Shown here: in pieces, positions 21,373 to 30,548 of the stretch
Layout of the letters: every line of letters starts with the position of its first letter
Numbering within the stretch: the stretch's first letter is position 1
Origin: FEN-1219 sp036563665
GTDB lineage: Bacteria; Pseudomonadota; Gammaproteobacteria; Steroidobacterales; Rariloculaceae
Length of the DNA stretch: 64,000 nt
Direction: 5' to 3'
Assembly: GCA_036563665.1 (NCBI GenBank)
Contig: DATCLY010000039.1
Location: 31,043 to 95,042 of the forward strand
Notes under the pieces: generated by a model
What the model was told of the DNA's origin: nothing
The model's database searches: none
Seen by the model: only the letters and a program-made list of their open reading frames with translations
Position numbers and translations under genes: made by a program

Positions 21373-21915
21373 CTAGCCCGGCGGCTCCGCCTTCGCGAGC
21401 AGCTCCTCGTACACCTGCAGGTCCGAGGCGCCGTACAGCACGAAGCGGATGCGCTTCACGTGGGTGAGGCCGGGCAGCGCGGCGAGCACGGTGCGCAGCG
21501 CTACGCTCGCGGCCTCCCGCAGCGGGTAGCCGAACGCGCCGGTCGAGAGGGCCGGGAAGGCGATCGACTCGAGCCGGTGCCGCTCGGCGAGATCGAGCGC
21601 CACGCGGTAGCAGGAGGCGAGCAGCTTGTCGGCCGGCTCGTCCCGGCCGTACACCGGCCCGAGGCAGTGGATGACGTGCTTGTTGGGCAGCCGGTGGGCG
21701 CCGGTGATCACCGCCGTGCCCGGCCGGATGGGCGCGAGCCGCCGACATTCCTTCGCGAGCTCGGGGCCTGCCGCGGCATGAATCGCGCCCGCTACGCCGC
21801 CGCCCGGCATGAGCGCCGCGTTCGCGGCGTTGACGATGGCGTCGACGTCCGGCTGGTCCGCGATGTTTCCCTGCACGCACTCGACCGTCACACCATGCCA
21901 TTCGCGAGCAGCCAT
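21373..21915 (-). CDS. Macrodomain protein (O-acetyl-ADP-ribose deacetylase type)
   Basis: A 180-residue protein from ATG 21913-21915 with GAGGAG upstream. VECVQGNIADQPDVDAIVNAAN and MPGGGVAGAIHAAAG near residues 8-48 form the ADP-ribose-binding macrodomain core with the catalytic Asn/Asp region. VIHCLGPVYGRD and IAFPALSTGAFGYP are the later conserved loops of YmdB-type enzymes. It is predicted to remove O-acetyl or ADP-ribosyl groups in the cytoplasm. It is convergent with the broken sugar dehydrogenase and has no toxin-antitoxin partner nearby. Confidence 0.9.
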   Translation of the reverse strand: MAAREWHGVTVECVQGNIADQPDVDAIVNAANAALMPGGGVAGAIHAAAGPELAKECRRLAPIRPGTAVITGAHRLPNKHVIHCLGPVYGRDEPADKLLASCYRVALDLAERHRLESIAFPALSTGAFGYPLREAASVALRTVLAALPGLTHVKRIRFVLYGASDLQVYEELLAKAEPPG

Positions 21916-22046
21916 GACCGTGCACTCCTCTGCGCGCGTCAGTGGGTCGACGCGCTGATTGTGGCACCGCGCACCGTTCCCTGTCGCCGCCGGCGCCGCA
22001 ACCGGCGCTGCTCCATCGGCTGCGTGGTCGTGCGGCGGCCGGCATG

Positions 22047-22108
22047 CGCCATACCATAGTGGTTTCCCGTATATGGCGGATTCCACGGCCGTTCCTCAAA
22101 CTATGGCG
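22047..22108. promoter_or_regulatory. Cluster of CGCCATA/TATGGCG motifs in a divergent promoter region
   Basis: CGCCATA at 22047-22053 is the inverted partner of TATGGCG at 22072-22078, and a second TATGGCG occurs at 22102-22108. They lie between the divergently transcribed macrodomain and metallo-beta-lactamase-fold genes, and could be operator half-sites. No promoter boxes are convincing. Confidence 0.3.
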
Positions 22109-22186
22109 TAGCGGATCGTGCCGGCGCCGCCGGGGCACGGCGAAGCTGTTTGCCCGCGGCCGGGGCACGGGGGAGGAGCCTCGAGA

Positions 22187-23131
22187 GTGCGTTCGATCAG
22201 CCGGTTATCGCGCAGGCGCTTCATGCAGGCCGCCGCCCGCAGCGCCGCGGCCGCATTGTTGTCGGTCGGCTTGCCCCCCTTCCTGACGGCTGCACGGGCG
22301 CAAGGCTCGGGGCACGCCGATCTCGGCGGCGGCTTCCACGTGCTCACGATCGACGGCGTCAACGTGCTGGCCGTCGCGGCCGGGGACGGCGTCGCGCTCG
22401 TGGACGGCGGCCCGGCCGGGCAGGCCGATGCCGTTCGGGCCGCCGTAGAGGCGGTCCTGCCGGCCGCGGGCCCCGTCCATACCTTGTTCAATACCCACTG
22501 GCACCCCGAGCAGACGGGCTCGAACGAGACGCTCGGCAAGGCCGGCGCCACCATCGTGGCGCACGTGAACACCCGGCTCTGGCTCACGACCGACGTCACC
22601 TGGCCGTGGAACGAAGTCACGGTGGAACCGTTGCCGGACGTGGCGCTGCCGAACAAGACGTTCTACACCGAGGAAGAGCTGACCGTCGGGAACCTTACCG
22701 TGCGCTGCGGCCATCTGCGCGACTGCCCGCATACCGACGGCGACATTTATGTCTTCTTCCCGGAGCAGAACGTGATGGCCGTGGGCGGGGCCGTGACCGG
22801 CGCGGGGTGGCCCGACATCGACTGGTGGACCGGCGGGTGGATCGGCGGGATCGTGGGCGGGCTCGACATGATCCTCACCGTCTCGAACGACGCCACGCGG
22901 TTCGTCCCGGCCCACGGGCCCGTGCTCGACCGCGCGGCGCTGGTCCGTCAGTACGACATGTACAACGTGATCTGGGAGCGGCTGCTCAGGACGCTCTACA
23001 GCGGCGGCGGCACGCAGGAGGCGTTGGCGGCCGAGCCCACCAAGGAGTTCGACGACATAATGGGAGACCCGGAGGCGTTCGTCGTGCGTGCGTTCCGGAG
23101 CATGTGGCCGTATTTGTCGCCCGATGCATAG
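22187..23131 (+). CDS. Tat-exported metallo-beta-lactamase-fold protein with altered metal ligands
   Basis: A 314-residue protein from GTG 22187, with GGAGGAG eight bases upstream. SRRRFMQAAARS near residues 7-18 is a twin-arginine signal ending around TAARAQ. The fold is clear from GDGVALVDGGPAGQ, LFNTHWHPEQTGSNETLG, CPHTDGDIYVFFPE and FVPAHGPVL. The HxHxDH zinc motif is THWHPEQ, so the Asp and last His are replaced by Glu and Gln. The GDL Asp that bridges zinc is also missing (VGGAVTG). It may bind one metal or be non-hydrolytic. The second such gene in this window (46058-46912) is canonical. Confidence 0.85.
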   Translation: MRSISRLSRRRFMQAAARSAAAALLSVGLPPFLTAARAQGSGHADLGGGFHVLTIDGVNVLAVAAGDGVALVDGGPAGQADAVRAAVEAVLPAAGPVHTLFNTHWHPEQTGSNETLGKAGATIVAHVNTRLWLTTDVTWPWNEVTVEPLPDVALPNKTFYTEEELTVGNLTVRCGHLRDCPHTDGDIYVFFPEQNVMAVGGAVTGAGWPDIDWWTGGWIGGIVGGLDMILTVSNDATRFVPAHGPVLDRAALVRQYDMYNVIWERLLRTLYSGGGTQEALAAEPTKEFDDIMGDPEAFVVRAFRSMWPYLSPDA

Positions 23132-23174
23132 TTGGGCGGACTCGGAGCCGATAGAATGGACAGAGTCTAACGCC

Positions 23175-25595
23175 ATGCGGAAGGTCATGACGAAACACGC
23201 CGGATGGGTCGCGGCGCTGGTGCTCGCAGCGGGCTGCGGGAAGCTCGGCGAAGTCTCCGTGGCCGAAGCGGGCAAGAAGCACTGGCCGACGATCGATCGC
23301 TACTGCACGGACTGCCACAACTATGCGGAGCTCGCGGGTGGCGTGGCGTTCGACAGGCTCGGCCCCGAAAGCGTGGGCGAGCACGCGGAGCTCTTCGAGA
23401 AGGCGGTGCGAAAGCTCAGGGGACGCCTGATGCCTCCGGCGAACGAGCCGCGTCCGGACGAAGAGGAGACGGTCGCGCTCATCGCATGGCTCGAGCGCGC
23501 CCTCGACGAGGCGGCGGCGCGGCACCGAGGCTCGGAGTCGATTCCACCGCATCGCTTGAACCGCAAGGAGTACGCCAACGCGGTGCGGGACCTGCTCGGG
23601 CTCGAGATCGACCCGGTGGCGTACCTCCCCCAGGACGAGGTCGTGGCCCACTTCGACAACATCGCGAGCGGGCTGCAGGTGTCGCCGTCGTTCATCGAGC
23701 AGTACGTGTCGGCGGCGCGGGCGCTGGCGGTGCAGGCCGTGGGGCGGCCGGACGCGCGGCCCGGTAGCCAGACCTACACGGCGCCGCCCGGCACCCAGCA
23801 CGGCCACGTGGAGGGGCTGCCGCTAGGGACGCGGGGCGGCATGGTCGTGGAGCACTTCTTCCCTTCCGACGGCGAGTACGTGATCAACATCGCCGACATG
23901 GCCACGCACATCTGGGGCAACGACATGGAGTTCGAGAACACCGTGGTCGTGCTCCTGGACGGGACGCCCGTGTACGAGACCGTGATCGGGGGCGAGGAGG
24001 ACATGCGCCTCTACGATCAGGTGCAGAACGGCGTGATGGAGCAGATCAACTCGCGCCTCAAGAACATCCGCTTCGCCGCGAAGGCCGGGCCGCACAAGGT
24101 GGGCGTGACCTTCCGGCGCCGCACGTTCGCGGAATCGGACGACCAGCTGCAGATGTTCGTGCCGGGCGGCGGCCAGGACCGCGTGTACCGCGTGAGCGCG
24201 TTCGAGATCAGCGGGCCGTTCAACGCGAGCGGGCTCAGCGAGACGCCGAGCCGCGAGCGCATCTTCACCTGTCACCCGGACCGCGGCGACGACCCCGACA
24301 TCTGCGCTGAGGAGATCATCACGCGGCTCGCGACGCGGGGGTATCGGCGGCCGCTCGCGGAGTCCGACCTCGCCGACCTGCTCGCGTACTACCGCGACGG
24401 CTTCGCCAGAGGCGGGTTCGAGGAAGGGATCCGCAGCGCGATCACGGGCATCCTCGCGAGCCCGTACTTCCTCTACCGCGTGGAGCCGCTGCCCGAAGGC
24501 GTGGCGCCCGGCGAGATCTATCGGATCGACGACGTGACGCTCGCCTCGAAGCTCTCGTTCTTCCTGTGGAACTCGATCCCCGACGAGGAGCTGCTCGACG
24601 TCGCGATCCGCGGGGAGCTCTCGAAGCCCGAGACGCTGCGGGCGCAGGTGCAGCGCATGCTGAGGGACCCGCGGGCGGAGACGCTCGCGAGCAACTTCGT
24701 GCACCAGTGGCTCGACATCAAGCGCCTCGACGAGGTGGAGCCCGACCGGGAGATCTTCCCGTACGCGTCGGGCCGCGGCGACCCGCGTGACGATTACCTG
24801 ACCGAGCTCACGCTGTTCTCCAAGAGCATCTTTGACGAAGACCGCAGCGTGCTCGACTTCCTGACGGCGAAGCACACGTATCTCAACGAGCGCGTCGCGC
24901 TGCTGTACGGCATCAACGACGTGAAGGGCGACGGCTTCCGCCGGGTGGAGCTCGAGGATTCGACGCGGTGGGGGCTGCTCGGCAAAGGCGCCGTGCTCAT
25001 GGCCGCCGCGTATCCCAATCGCACGTCGCCCGTGCTGCGGGGCGCATTCATCCTCGAGCACATCAACGGGACCCCGCCGGCCACGCCGCCGCCCAACGTG
25101 GATGCGTTCCCCGAGGCGGAGATCGGGACGCAGAAGGCGCGCACCGTGCGGGAGATCATGGCGAAGCATCGCGAGAACCCGAACTGCTTCGGCTGCCACG
25201 GCGTGATGGACCCGCTCGGGTTCGCGCTCGAGAATTTCGACGCCGTGGGCGTGTGGCGCGACAAGGACCGCTATGCCGGCACGCCGATCGACGCGACGGC
25301 GGAGCTGCCGGACGGCACCGTGGTGAACGGGCCGGACGATCTGCGGGAGGCGCTGCTCAGGCGGCCGGAGCAGTTCGTGCAGACTTTCGCCGAGCGGCTG
25401 CTGATGTACGCGCTCGGGCGCACGCTCGACTACCGGGACATGCCGGCTGTGCGGCGCATCGTGCGCGAGGCGGCGAAGGAGGATTACCGGGTGTCGGAGG
25501 TGATCTGGCAGGTCGTGACGAGCGACCCGTTCCAGCTCCGCCGGGCACCCGAGGCGGCCGAGCCGTCGGCGGTGACGGCGCAGGCGAGCGGCTGA
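23175..25595 (+). CDS. Lipoprotein cytochrome of the DUF1587/1592/1588/1585 type
   Basis: An 806-residue protein. LVLAAGC at residues 15-21 is a lipobox. CTDCH at 44-48 is a haem c site, as in Planctomycete-type cytochrome c domains, followed by RLMPPANEPRPDEEE. HRLNRKEYANAVRDLLGLE starts DUF1587; ATRGYRRPLAESDLADLL and LSFFLWNSIPDEELL lie in the DUF1595/DUF1592 region; NRTSPVLRGAFILEHI is DUF1588; NCFGCHGVMDPLGFALENFD, near residue 670, is a second CxxCH leading into DUF1585. The function is unknown. It is followed by DUF1552, the usual neighbour of this family. Confidence 0.9.
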   Translation: MRKVMTKHAGWVAALVLAAGCGKLGEVSVAEAGKKHWPTIDRYCTDCHNYAELAGGVAFDRLGPESVGEHAELFEKAVRKLRGRLMPPANEPRPDEEETVALIAWLERALDEAAARHRGSESIPPHRLNRKEYANAVRDLLGLEIDPVAYLPQDEVVAHFDNIASGLQVSPSFIEQYVSAARALAVQAVGRPDARPGSQTYTAPPGTQHGHVEGLPLGTRGGMVVEHFFPSDGEYVINIADMATHIWGNDMEFENTVVVLLDGTPVYETVIGGEEDMRLYDQVQNGVMEQINSRLKNIRFAAKAGPHKVGVTFRRRTFAESDDQLQMFVPGGGQDRVYRVSAFEISGPFNASGLSETPSRERIFTCHPDRGDDPDICAEEIITRLATRGYRRPLAESDLADLLAYYRDGFARGGFEEGIRSAITGILASPYFLYRVEPLPEGVAPGEIYRIDDVTLASKLSFFLWNSIPDEELLDVAIRGELSKPETLRAQVQRMLRDPRAETLASNFVHQWLDIKRLDEVEPDREIFPYASGRGDPRDDYLTELTLFSKSIFDEDRSVLDFLTAKHTYLNERVALLYGINDVKGDGFRRVELEDSTRWGLLGKGAVLMAAAYPNRTSPVLRGAFILEHINGTPPATPPPNVDAFPEAEIGTQKARTVREIMAKHRENPNCFGCHGVMDPLGFALENFDAVGVWRDKDRYAGTPIDATAELPDGTVVNGPDDLREALLRRPEQFVQTFAERLLMYALGRTLDYRDMPAVRRIVREAAKEDYRVSEVIWQVVTSDPFQLRRAPEAAEPSAVTAQASG

Positions 25596-25637
25596 CGGAG
25601 GCGAAACGGGGGATAATGGCGTCGCGAGAGCGGGTCC

Positions 25638-25665
25638 GTAGGAGCGGCTGTCGAGACGCGATCCT
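25638..25665 (+). repeat. REP-like GTAGGAGCGGC element
   Basis: GTAGGAGCGGCTGTCGAGAC with a GCGATCCTG tail resembles the head of short palindromic REP elements common in Gammaproteobacteria. It lies in the 122-bp gap between the DUF1592 and DUF1552 genes. The inner palindrome is imperfect compared with the copy at 60311-60385. Confidence 0.4.
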
Positions 25666-25717
25666 GCCGCGGACCGTCCGTCGACGCTGATCGAGAAGGG
25701 GCGAGAGGAGACGGCTG

Positions 25718-27004
25718 ATGTTCATCACGAAGAAGCATCTTTCCCGTCGGACCGTGCTGCGGGGAGCGGGCGCGTGCATCGCGCTGCCGCTGCTCGATGC
25801 GATGAATCCTGCCGGGGTGGTGTGGGCGAAGACGGCGGCGGGCAAGACGCCGCACCGGCTCGCCTTCGTGGGCTTCCCGCACGGCGCGGTGATGAGCAAG
25901 TGGTCGCCGGAGCAGACGGGGCGCGACTACAAGATGTCGCCGATCCTAGAACCGCTCGAGCCTTTCCGGGAGCACCTGACGATCGTGTCGGGGCTGCGGA
26001 ACAAGCCGGCGGAGAGCCCCGAGCCGCACGAGTTCATCGAGCGGACCTGGCTGTCGTGCGTGTCGCCGAAGGACGCGGGGGTGATCCATCCGGACGCGGG
26101 CGTCACGGCGGATCAGCTCGCGGCCCGGCACATCGGTCAGGAAACGCGGCTGCCGTCGCTCGAGCTCACCACCGCGCAGCGGGGCGCGCAGCTCGCCTGG
26201 CGCACGCCGACGCAGTCGCTGCCGCAGGAAGTGAACCCGCGGGCGGTGTTCTACCGGCTGTTCGGACAGGGCGACACCGAGGAAGAGCGGCAGGCGATCG
26301 TGCGCGAGACGGGCAGCATCCTCGACCGCGTGATGGACCAGGCGAGGAGCCTGCAACGGCAGCTCGGGCCCGACGACCGGGCCGCGGTGGACGTGTACCT
26401 CGACTCGGTGCGCGAGATCGAGCGTCGCGTGCAGATGAGCCAGGAACAGGCGGACGCGGACCTCGAGATCCCGGACGCGCCGATCGGCGTGCCGAACGAC
26501 CTCGACACGCATTTCGAGCTCATGTTCGACCTCATGGCGCTCGCGTTCCAGGCGGACCTCACGCGGGTCATCACCTTCTCGATGGACCGCGAGGCGAGCA
26601 TGCGCAGCTACAACAACATCGGCATCCAGGAAGCGTTCCATCCGCTGTCGCATCACGCCAACGATCCGACGAAGCTCGACCGCCTGGCGCGAATCCAGCG
26701 CTATCACACCGAGAAATTCGCACACTTCGTCGAGCGGCTCGCGAACACGAAGGAAGGGGACGGCACGCTGCTCGATCACTCGATGGTGATGTTCGGCAGC
26801 AACATGAGCGACAGCAACCGCCACAACAACGACCCGCTGCCCACGGCCATCCTCGGGCACGCGCACGGCCGCATCAAAGGCGGGCAGCACCTGCGGTACC
26901 CGCAGGATTCGCGCTTCGCGGACCTGCTGCTCACGGTGCTCGAGCGCACGGAGATACCGGTCGAGTCGATCGGCGACAGCCAGGGCACGTTCGCGGAGGT
27001 GTGA
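25718..27004 (+). CDS. DUF1552 protein with Tat signal
   Basis: A 428-residue protein. LSRRTVLRGAGACIALPLLDAM near residues 8-29 is the twin-arginine leader and conserved N-terminal motif of DUF1552. PHRLAFVGFPHGAV, LTIVSGLRNKPAE, ADLTRVITFSMDREAS, HHANDP and SMVMFGSNMSDSNRHNN are family-typical and include several conserved His/Asp/Asn residues that could form an active site. DUF1552 proteins almost always pair with a DUF1592 cytochrome, as here, suggesting a joint periplasmic redox or hydrolytic role. The role itself is unproven. Confidence 0.9.
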   Translation: MFITKKHLSRRTVLRGAGACIALPLLDAMNPAGVVWAKTAAGKTPHRLAFVGFPHGAVMSKWSPEQTGRDYKMSPILEPLEPFREHLTIVSGLRNKPAESPEPHEFIERTWLSCVSPKDAGVIHPDAGVTADQLAARHIGQETRLPSLELTTAQRGAQLAWRTPTQSLPQEVNPRAVFYRLFGQGDTEEERQAIVRETGSILDRVMDQARSLQRQLGPDDRAAVDVYLDSVREIERRVQMSQEQADADLEIPDAPIGVPNDLDTHFELMFDLMALAFQADLTRVITFSMDREASMRSYNNIGIQEAFHPLSHHANDPTKLDRLARIQRYHTEKFAHFVERLANTKEGDGTLLDHSMVMFGSNMSDSNRHNNDPLPTAILGHAHGRIKGGQHLRYPQDSRFADLLLTVLERTEIPVESIGDSQGTFAEV

Positions 27005-27006
27005 GC

Positions 27007-28647
27007 ATGGGCGTCCGGCTCGTCGGTCTGCTCGCGGCCGGCCTGCTCGCCGCCTCGGCGGCGGGCGCGGCGGGCAAGCCCCTCTCCATCGTGGAGGCCG
27101 CGGAAGCGGCCGACCGCGAAGCGGTGCTGGCCGCTCTGCGCGAAGGGGCCGACGTGAACGCCCGCGGGCTGGACGGTACCACGGCGCTCATGTGGGCGGC
27201 GCATCACGGGGACGTCGAGCTCGTGAAGCGCCTCGTCGAGGCGGGCGCCGACGTGCATGCGCGCAACGTGTTCGGCGCCTTCGCGCTGTCGGAGGCCGCG
27301 ATGATCGGCTCGGCGCCGATCATCGAGGCGCTGCTCGCGGCGGGCGCGGATCCGAACGCCGCCAACCCGGAGGGCGAGACGCCGCTCATGGCGGCGGCCC
27401 GCACGGGCAACCTCGAGGCCGCCGAGCTCCTGCTCGACGCCGGCGCGGACATCAACGCCAAGGAGCAGTGGGGCGGGCAATCGGCGCTCATGTGGGCGGC
27501 GGCGCAGCGCCAGCCCGCGATGGTGAAGCTGCTGATCGAGCGCGGCGCGGACGTGAACGCGCGCGGAGCGGTGCGGCAGTGGGAGCGCAAGGTCATCCGC
27601 GAGCCGCGCCCCAAGGACATGAACCAGGGCGGGTTCACGCCGCTGCTGTACGCCGCGCGGGAAGGCTGCATCGAGTGTGCGCGGCACCTCGTCGAAGGCG
27701 GGGCCGACATCGACTTGCCGGACCCGCATCGGGTCACGCCGCTCAACATGGCGCTGCTCAATCTCCACTTCGATCTCGCGGCGTACCTGATCGAGGCGGG
27801 CGCCGACGTCAACAAGTGGGATCTGTACGGACGCACGCCGCTGTATATGGCCGCGGACACCAACACGCTGCCGACGGCGGGCAACGGCTCGATGGTGGTG
27901 CTGCCGAGCATGGACGAGCACACGGCGCTCGACATCGCGCGCATGCTGCTCGAGCGCGGCGCCGATCCCAACATCCAGCTCAAGCGCCGCCCGCCGTACC
28001 GTAACGTGCCCCAGGATCGCGGCGGCGACAGCATCTTGTCGTTCGGCGCCACTCCGCTGCTGCGGGCGGCCCGGGCCGGAGACGCGCCCTTCGTGAAGCT
28101 GCTCCTCGAGCACGGCGCGCTCGTCGACCTGCCGAGCAACCAGGGCGTCACGCCGCTCATGGCGGCCGCGGGCGTCGAGTACGGGCTGCGCGTCACGCGC
28201 GGCCGCAACCGCACCGAGGAGGGCGTGCTCGAGACGATGCGGCTGCTGCTCGAAGCGGGCGCCGACATCAACGCCCGCATGGTCACCGAGCCGCAGGGCC
28301 AGTCGGCCGCGCATCTGCTCGTCATCGAGCAGCGGCTGTCGGACTTCAGCTACGACTATCGCGGGCGGCAGGTGCCGAGCCCGCGCGCCGTGCCGCATCG
28401 CACCGCCTTGCACGGGGCCGCGATGAAAGGCTTCACCCGCATCGTCGAGTTCCTCGTGGCGAACGGTGCGGACCTCTACGCCAAGGACGCAAACGGGCGC
28501 TTACCGATCGACCTCGCCCGCGGCGATTACAACGAGCCGTTCCTGCGGCAAGCGGCCGAGCCGCATCCCGAGACCGTGGCGTTGCTCGAGCGCCTGATGG
28601 CGGCGCATCCGCCGCAGGTCGCGGCGGCCGCGTCGGCCGGCGGCTGA
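27007..28647 (+). CDS. Exported ankyrin-repeat protein
   Basis: A 546-residue protein starting two bases after the DUF1552 stop. Residues 1-23 are a signal peptide (ASAAGAAG). About ten ankyrin repeats follow, recognisable by TALMWAAHHGDVELVKRLVE, TPLMAAARTGNLEAAELLL, GGFTPLLYAAREGCIECAR and TALHGAAMKGFTRIVEFLV, with two longer inserted loops. It is probably a periplasmic protein-binding scaffold co-expressed with the two upstream genes. Exported ankyrin proteins often accompany DUF1552/DUF1592 pairs; the binding partner is unknown. Confidence 0.9.
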   Translation: MGVRLVGLLAAGLLAASAAGAAGKPLSIVEAAEAADREAVLAALREGADVNARGLDGTTALMWAAHHGDVELVKRLVEAGADVHARNVFGAFALSEAAMIGSAPIIEALLAAGADPNAANPEGETPLMAAARTGNLEAAELLLDAGADINAKEQWGGQSALMWAAAQRQPAMVKLLIERGADVNARGAVRQWERKVIREPRPKDMNQGGFTPLLYAAREGCIECARHLVEGGADIDLPDPHRVTPLNMALLNLHFDLAAYLIEAGADVNKWDLYGRTPLYMAADTNTLPTAGNGSMVVLPSMDEHTALDIARMLLERGADPNIQLKRRPPYRNVPQDRGGDSILSFGATPLLRAARAGDAPFVKLLLEHGALVDLPSNQGVTPLMAAAGVEYGLRVTRGRNRTEEGVLETMRLLLEAGADINARMVTEPQGQSAAHLLVIEQRLSDFSYDYRGRQVPSPRAVPHRTALHGAAMKGFTRIVEFLVANGADLYAKDANGRLPIDLARGDYNEPFLRQAAEPHPETVALLERLMAAHPPQVAAAASAGG

Positions 28648-28689
28648 CGCGTGCGGCCCGGGCCCGCCGATCGGTTGGAGGCTCGGGCG

Positions 28690-29742
28690 GTGTCGGTGGA
28701 TGTCCTGGTCGTGGGCGGCGGGCAGGCGGGGCTCGCCGCCGCCCGGGCGCTCGGCGCGGCCGAGCTCGACTGTCGCGTCTACGAGCGCAGGCCTCGAATC
28801 GGCGACTGCTGGCGCGCGCGTTTCGATTCGCTGGTCCTGTTCACGTCGCGAGCAGTGAGCGCGCTGCCCGATCTCCCTCACGACGGCGACGGCTGCGGCT
28901 TTCCCACCAAGGACGAGATGGGAGACTATCTCGAGCGGTATGCGGGCCACTTCCGGCTGCCCATCGTCACCGGGAACGGGATCGAGCGGCTGCGTCGCGA
29001 AGGACCGCTGTTCGCAGCCGCGACGGACCGGGGTGAGCGCGTGCTCGCGCGCGCAGTCGTGATCACCACGGGCACCTTCCAGCGTCCGAGCGTGCCGTCC
29101 TTCGCCGGCCGGCTGGCCGCGGCCGTCCAGCAGCTCGACGCGCAGAGCTACCGTAACCCTTCGTCGGTCGCGGGCGCGAACGTCGTCGTGGTGGGCGACG
29201 GAGCCACGGGACGGCAAATCGCGCGGGAGCTCGCCGGCGAGCGCCGCGTCGTGCTCGCCATGGGGCGTCATCGCAACTTCGGACCACAGCGTATTCTCGG
29301 TCGCGACACCACGTGGTGGGCTCTGCGAGCGGGTCTGCTGGCGGCGGAGGAAGCGAGCATCCGCGGAAGGCTCGTGCGCAAGCTCGACGCGACGCCGGGG
29401 CTGCATCTTCGGCCCGCAGCGTTGCTGCACGCCGGCGTGGAGCTCGCGCCCCGCTGCGTGGCGGCGGACGGCGACGTGCTCGCGTTCGCCGACGGCAGCC
29501 GCCGGCGTTGCGACGCCGTGATCTGGACATTGGGGTATCGCGACGATACGTCGTGGGTCGACATACCGGGCGCAGTCGGGGCGGATACGTTCGTGCACGA
29601 GCGCGGCGCGGCACCCGTCGCAGGCCTGTTCTACGTCGGCCGCGAATGGCAAACCTGCCGCGCGTCGGGTCTGATCTGCGGCGTGGGGCGGGACGCGGCC
29701 TCGATCGCGACTCGCGTGCGCGAGCATCTCGCGGAGCGTTAA
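28690..29742 (+). CDS. FAD/NAD(P)-dependent flavoprotein monooxygenase-like
   Basis: A protein of about 350 residues. GTG 28690 is chosen because TTGGAG lies nine bases upstream; an in-frame GTG at 28651 would add 13 residues. VDVLVVGGGQAGLAAARAL is the FAD Rossmann motif, VVVVGDGATGRQIARELAG near residue 165 the NAD(P) motif, and GTFQRPSVPSFAG and LGYRDDTSWVDI are typical of FMO/YhiN-like oxidoreductases (CzcO type). It may hydroxylate or oxidise a small substrate in the cytoplasm. It is loosely linked to the DUF1552 operon, beginning 42 bases after the ankyrin gene. Confidence 0.85.
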   Translation: MSVDVLVVGGGQAGLAAARALGAAELDCRVYERRPRIGDCWRARFDSLVLFTSRAVSALPDLPHDGDGCGFPTKDEMGDYLERYAGHFRLPIVTGNGIERLRREGPLFAAATDRGERVLARAVVITTGTFQRPSVPSFAGRLAAAVQQLDAQSYRNPSSVAGANVVVVGDGATGRQIARELAGERRVVLAMGRHRNFGPQRILGRDTTWWALRAGLLAAEEASIRGRLVRKLDATPGLHLRPAALLHAGVELAPRCVAADGDVLAFADGSRRRCDAVIWTLGYRDDTSWVDIPGAVGADTFVHERGAAPVAGLFYVGREWQTCRASGLICGVGRDAASIATRVREHLAER

Positions 29743-29880
29743 GCGATACCGGCAGGCAACCATCGTGCCAGGCGGAACGGCGCGTTCCCTCGACGATCGA
29801 GGGTTGCGCGCGCGCGCCGACTCGCCCATCATCCCGGACCTTCCCCGCCACGAATCCCTACGCGCCCACGAGACGCCAGA

Positions 29881-30273
29881 GTGTTTCCCGACGACGATTT
29901 TACGGACGCCTTTTGTGCGTTCCTGCAGTCGTCGATAACGACGGTCGACGCGGCCGAGTTGCTGCTCGTGCTCTACGAGCAGCCGCAGAGAGCCTGGAGC
30001 ACGAGCGATCTCCTCGCGGCTTCCGCGCCCGGCGCGAATCTCACCGAGGCCGAGGTGGCCAGGTACGTGGACGTGTTCGAGCAGCAGGGCCTCGTGGTGC
30101 GCGAAGCCGACGAGCGCGTGCGTTATCGGCCCGAGCCGGAGCTGCACGCGCACGTGCAGACGCTTTCCCGGCTGTACAACGAACGCCCCGTGACGCTATT
30201 CCGCGTGATCTACGCGCTGCGCGACTCGAAGATCAAGACGCTCGCAGACGCGTTCCGTTTCTGGAGGAAGTAG
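29881..30273 (+). CDS. Small winged-helix-like protein of unknown function
   Basis: A 130-residue protein with GTG start at 29881. Residues about 20-80 contain helices and a possible winged-helix pattern (AAELLLVLYEQPQRAWSTSDLL, then EAEVARYVDVFEQQGLVV). The C-terminal LYNERPVTLFRVIYALRDSKI is a conserved-looking helix. No DNA-binding evidence beyond the pattern. It is followed five bases later by two DUF5985 genes and then the HAMP-repeat kinase, so it may be part of a sensory locus. The 138-bp gap upstream shows no clear feature. Confidence 0.6.
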   Translation: MFPDDDFTDAFCAFLQSSITTVDAAELLLVLYEQPQRAWSTSDLLAASAPGANLTEAEVARYVDVFEQQGLVVREADERVRYRPEPELHAHVQTLSRLYNERPVTLFRVIYALRDSKIKTLADAFRFWRK

Positions 30274-30278
30274 CGATC

Positions 30279-30548
30279 GTGGAAATTTTTCGCTTCGTCC
30301 TGTTCCTGCTGGCCGCGCTCACCTGCGTCGGCTGCACGTGGCTGCTTCTGCGGGCGTACGCGCGCACCCGGGTTCGGCTGCTGTTCTGGGCCGGGTTGTG
30401 CTTCGTGTTCCTGTCCCTGAACAACCTGCTGCTGTTCGTGGACCTGATCGTGCTCCCCACGGCCGCGGACTTGCGGGCGGTGCGAATGGGGTCGGCGCTG
30501 GCCGGCATCGCCTGTCTGCTCTATGCCTTCATCTGGGAGGTGGAATGA
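30279..30548 (+). CDS. DUF5985 membrane protein, first copy
   Basis: An 89-residue protein with GTG 30279 and an excellent GGAGGAAG eight bases upstream. It has three predicted membrane segments (FVLFLLAALTCVGCTWLLL; LLFWAGLCFVFLSLNNLLLF; GIACLLYAFIW). This matches the DUF5985 family, whose function is unknown. Its stop overlaps the start of the second copy, and the motif FWAGLCFVFLSLNN aligns with AFGLAFALLALNQ of the partner. Confidence 0.75.
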   Translation: MEIFRFVLFLLAALTCVGCTWLLLRAYARTRVRLLFWAGLCFVFLSLNNLLLFVDLIVLPTAADLRAVRMGSALAGIACLLYAFIWEVE

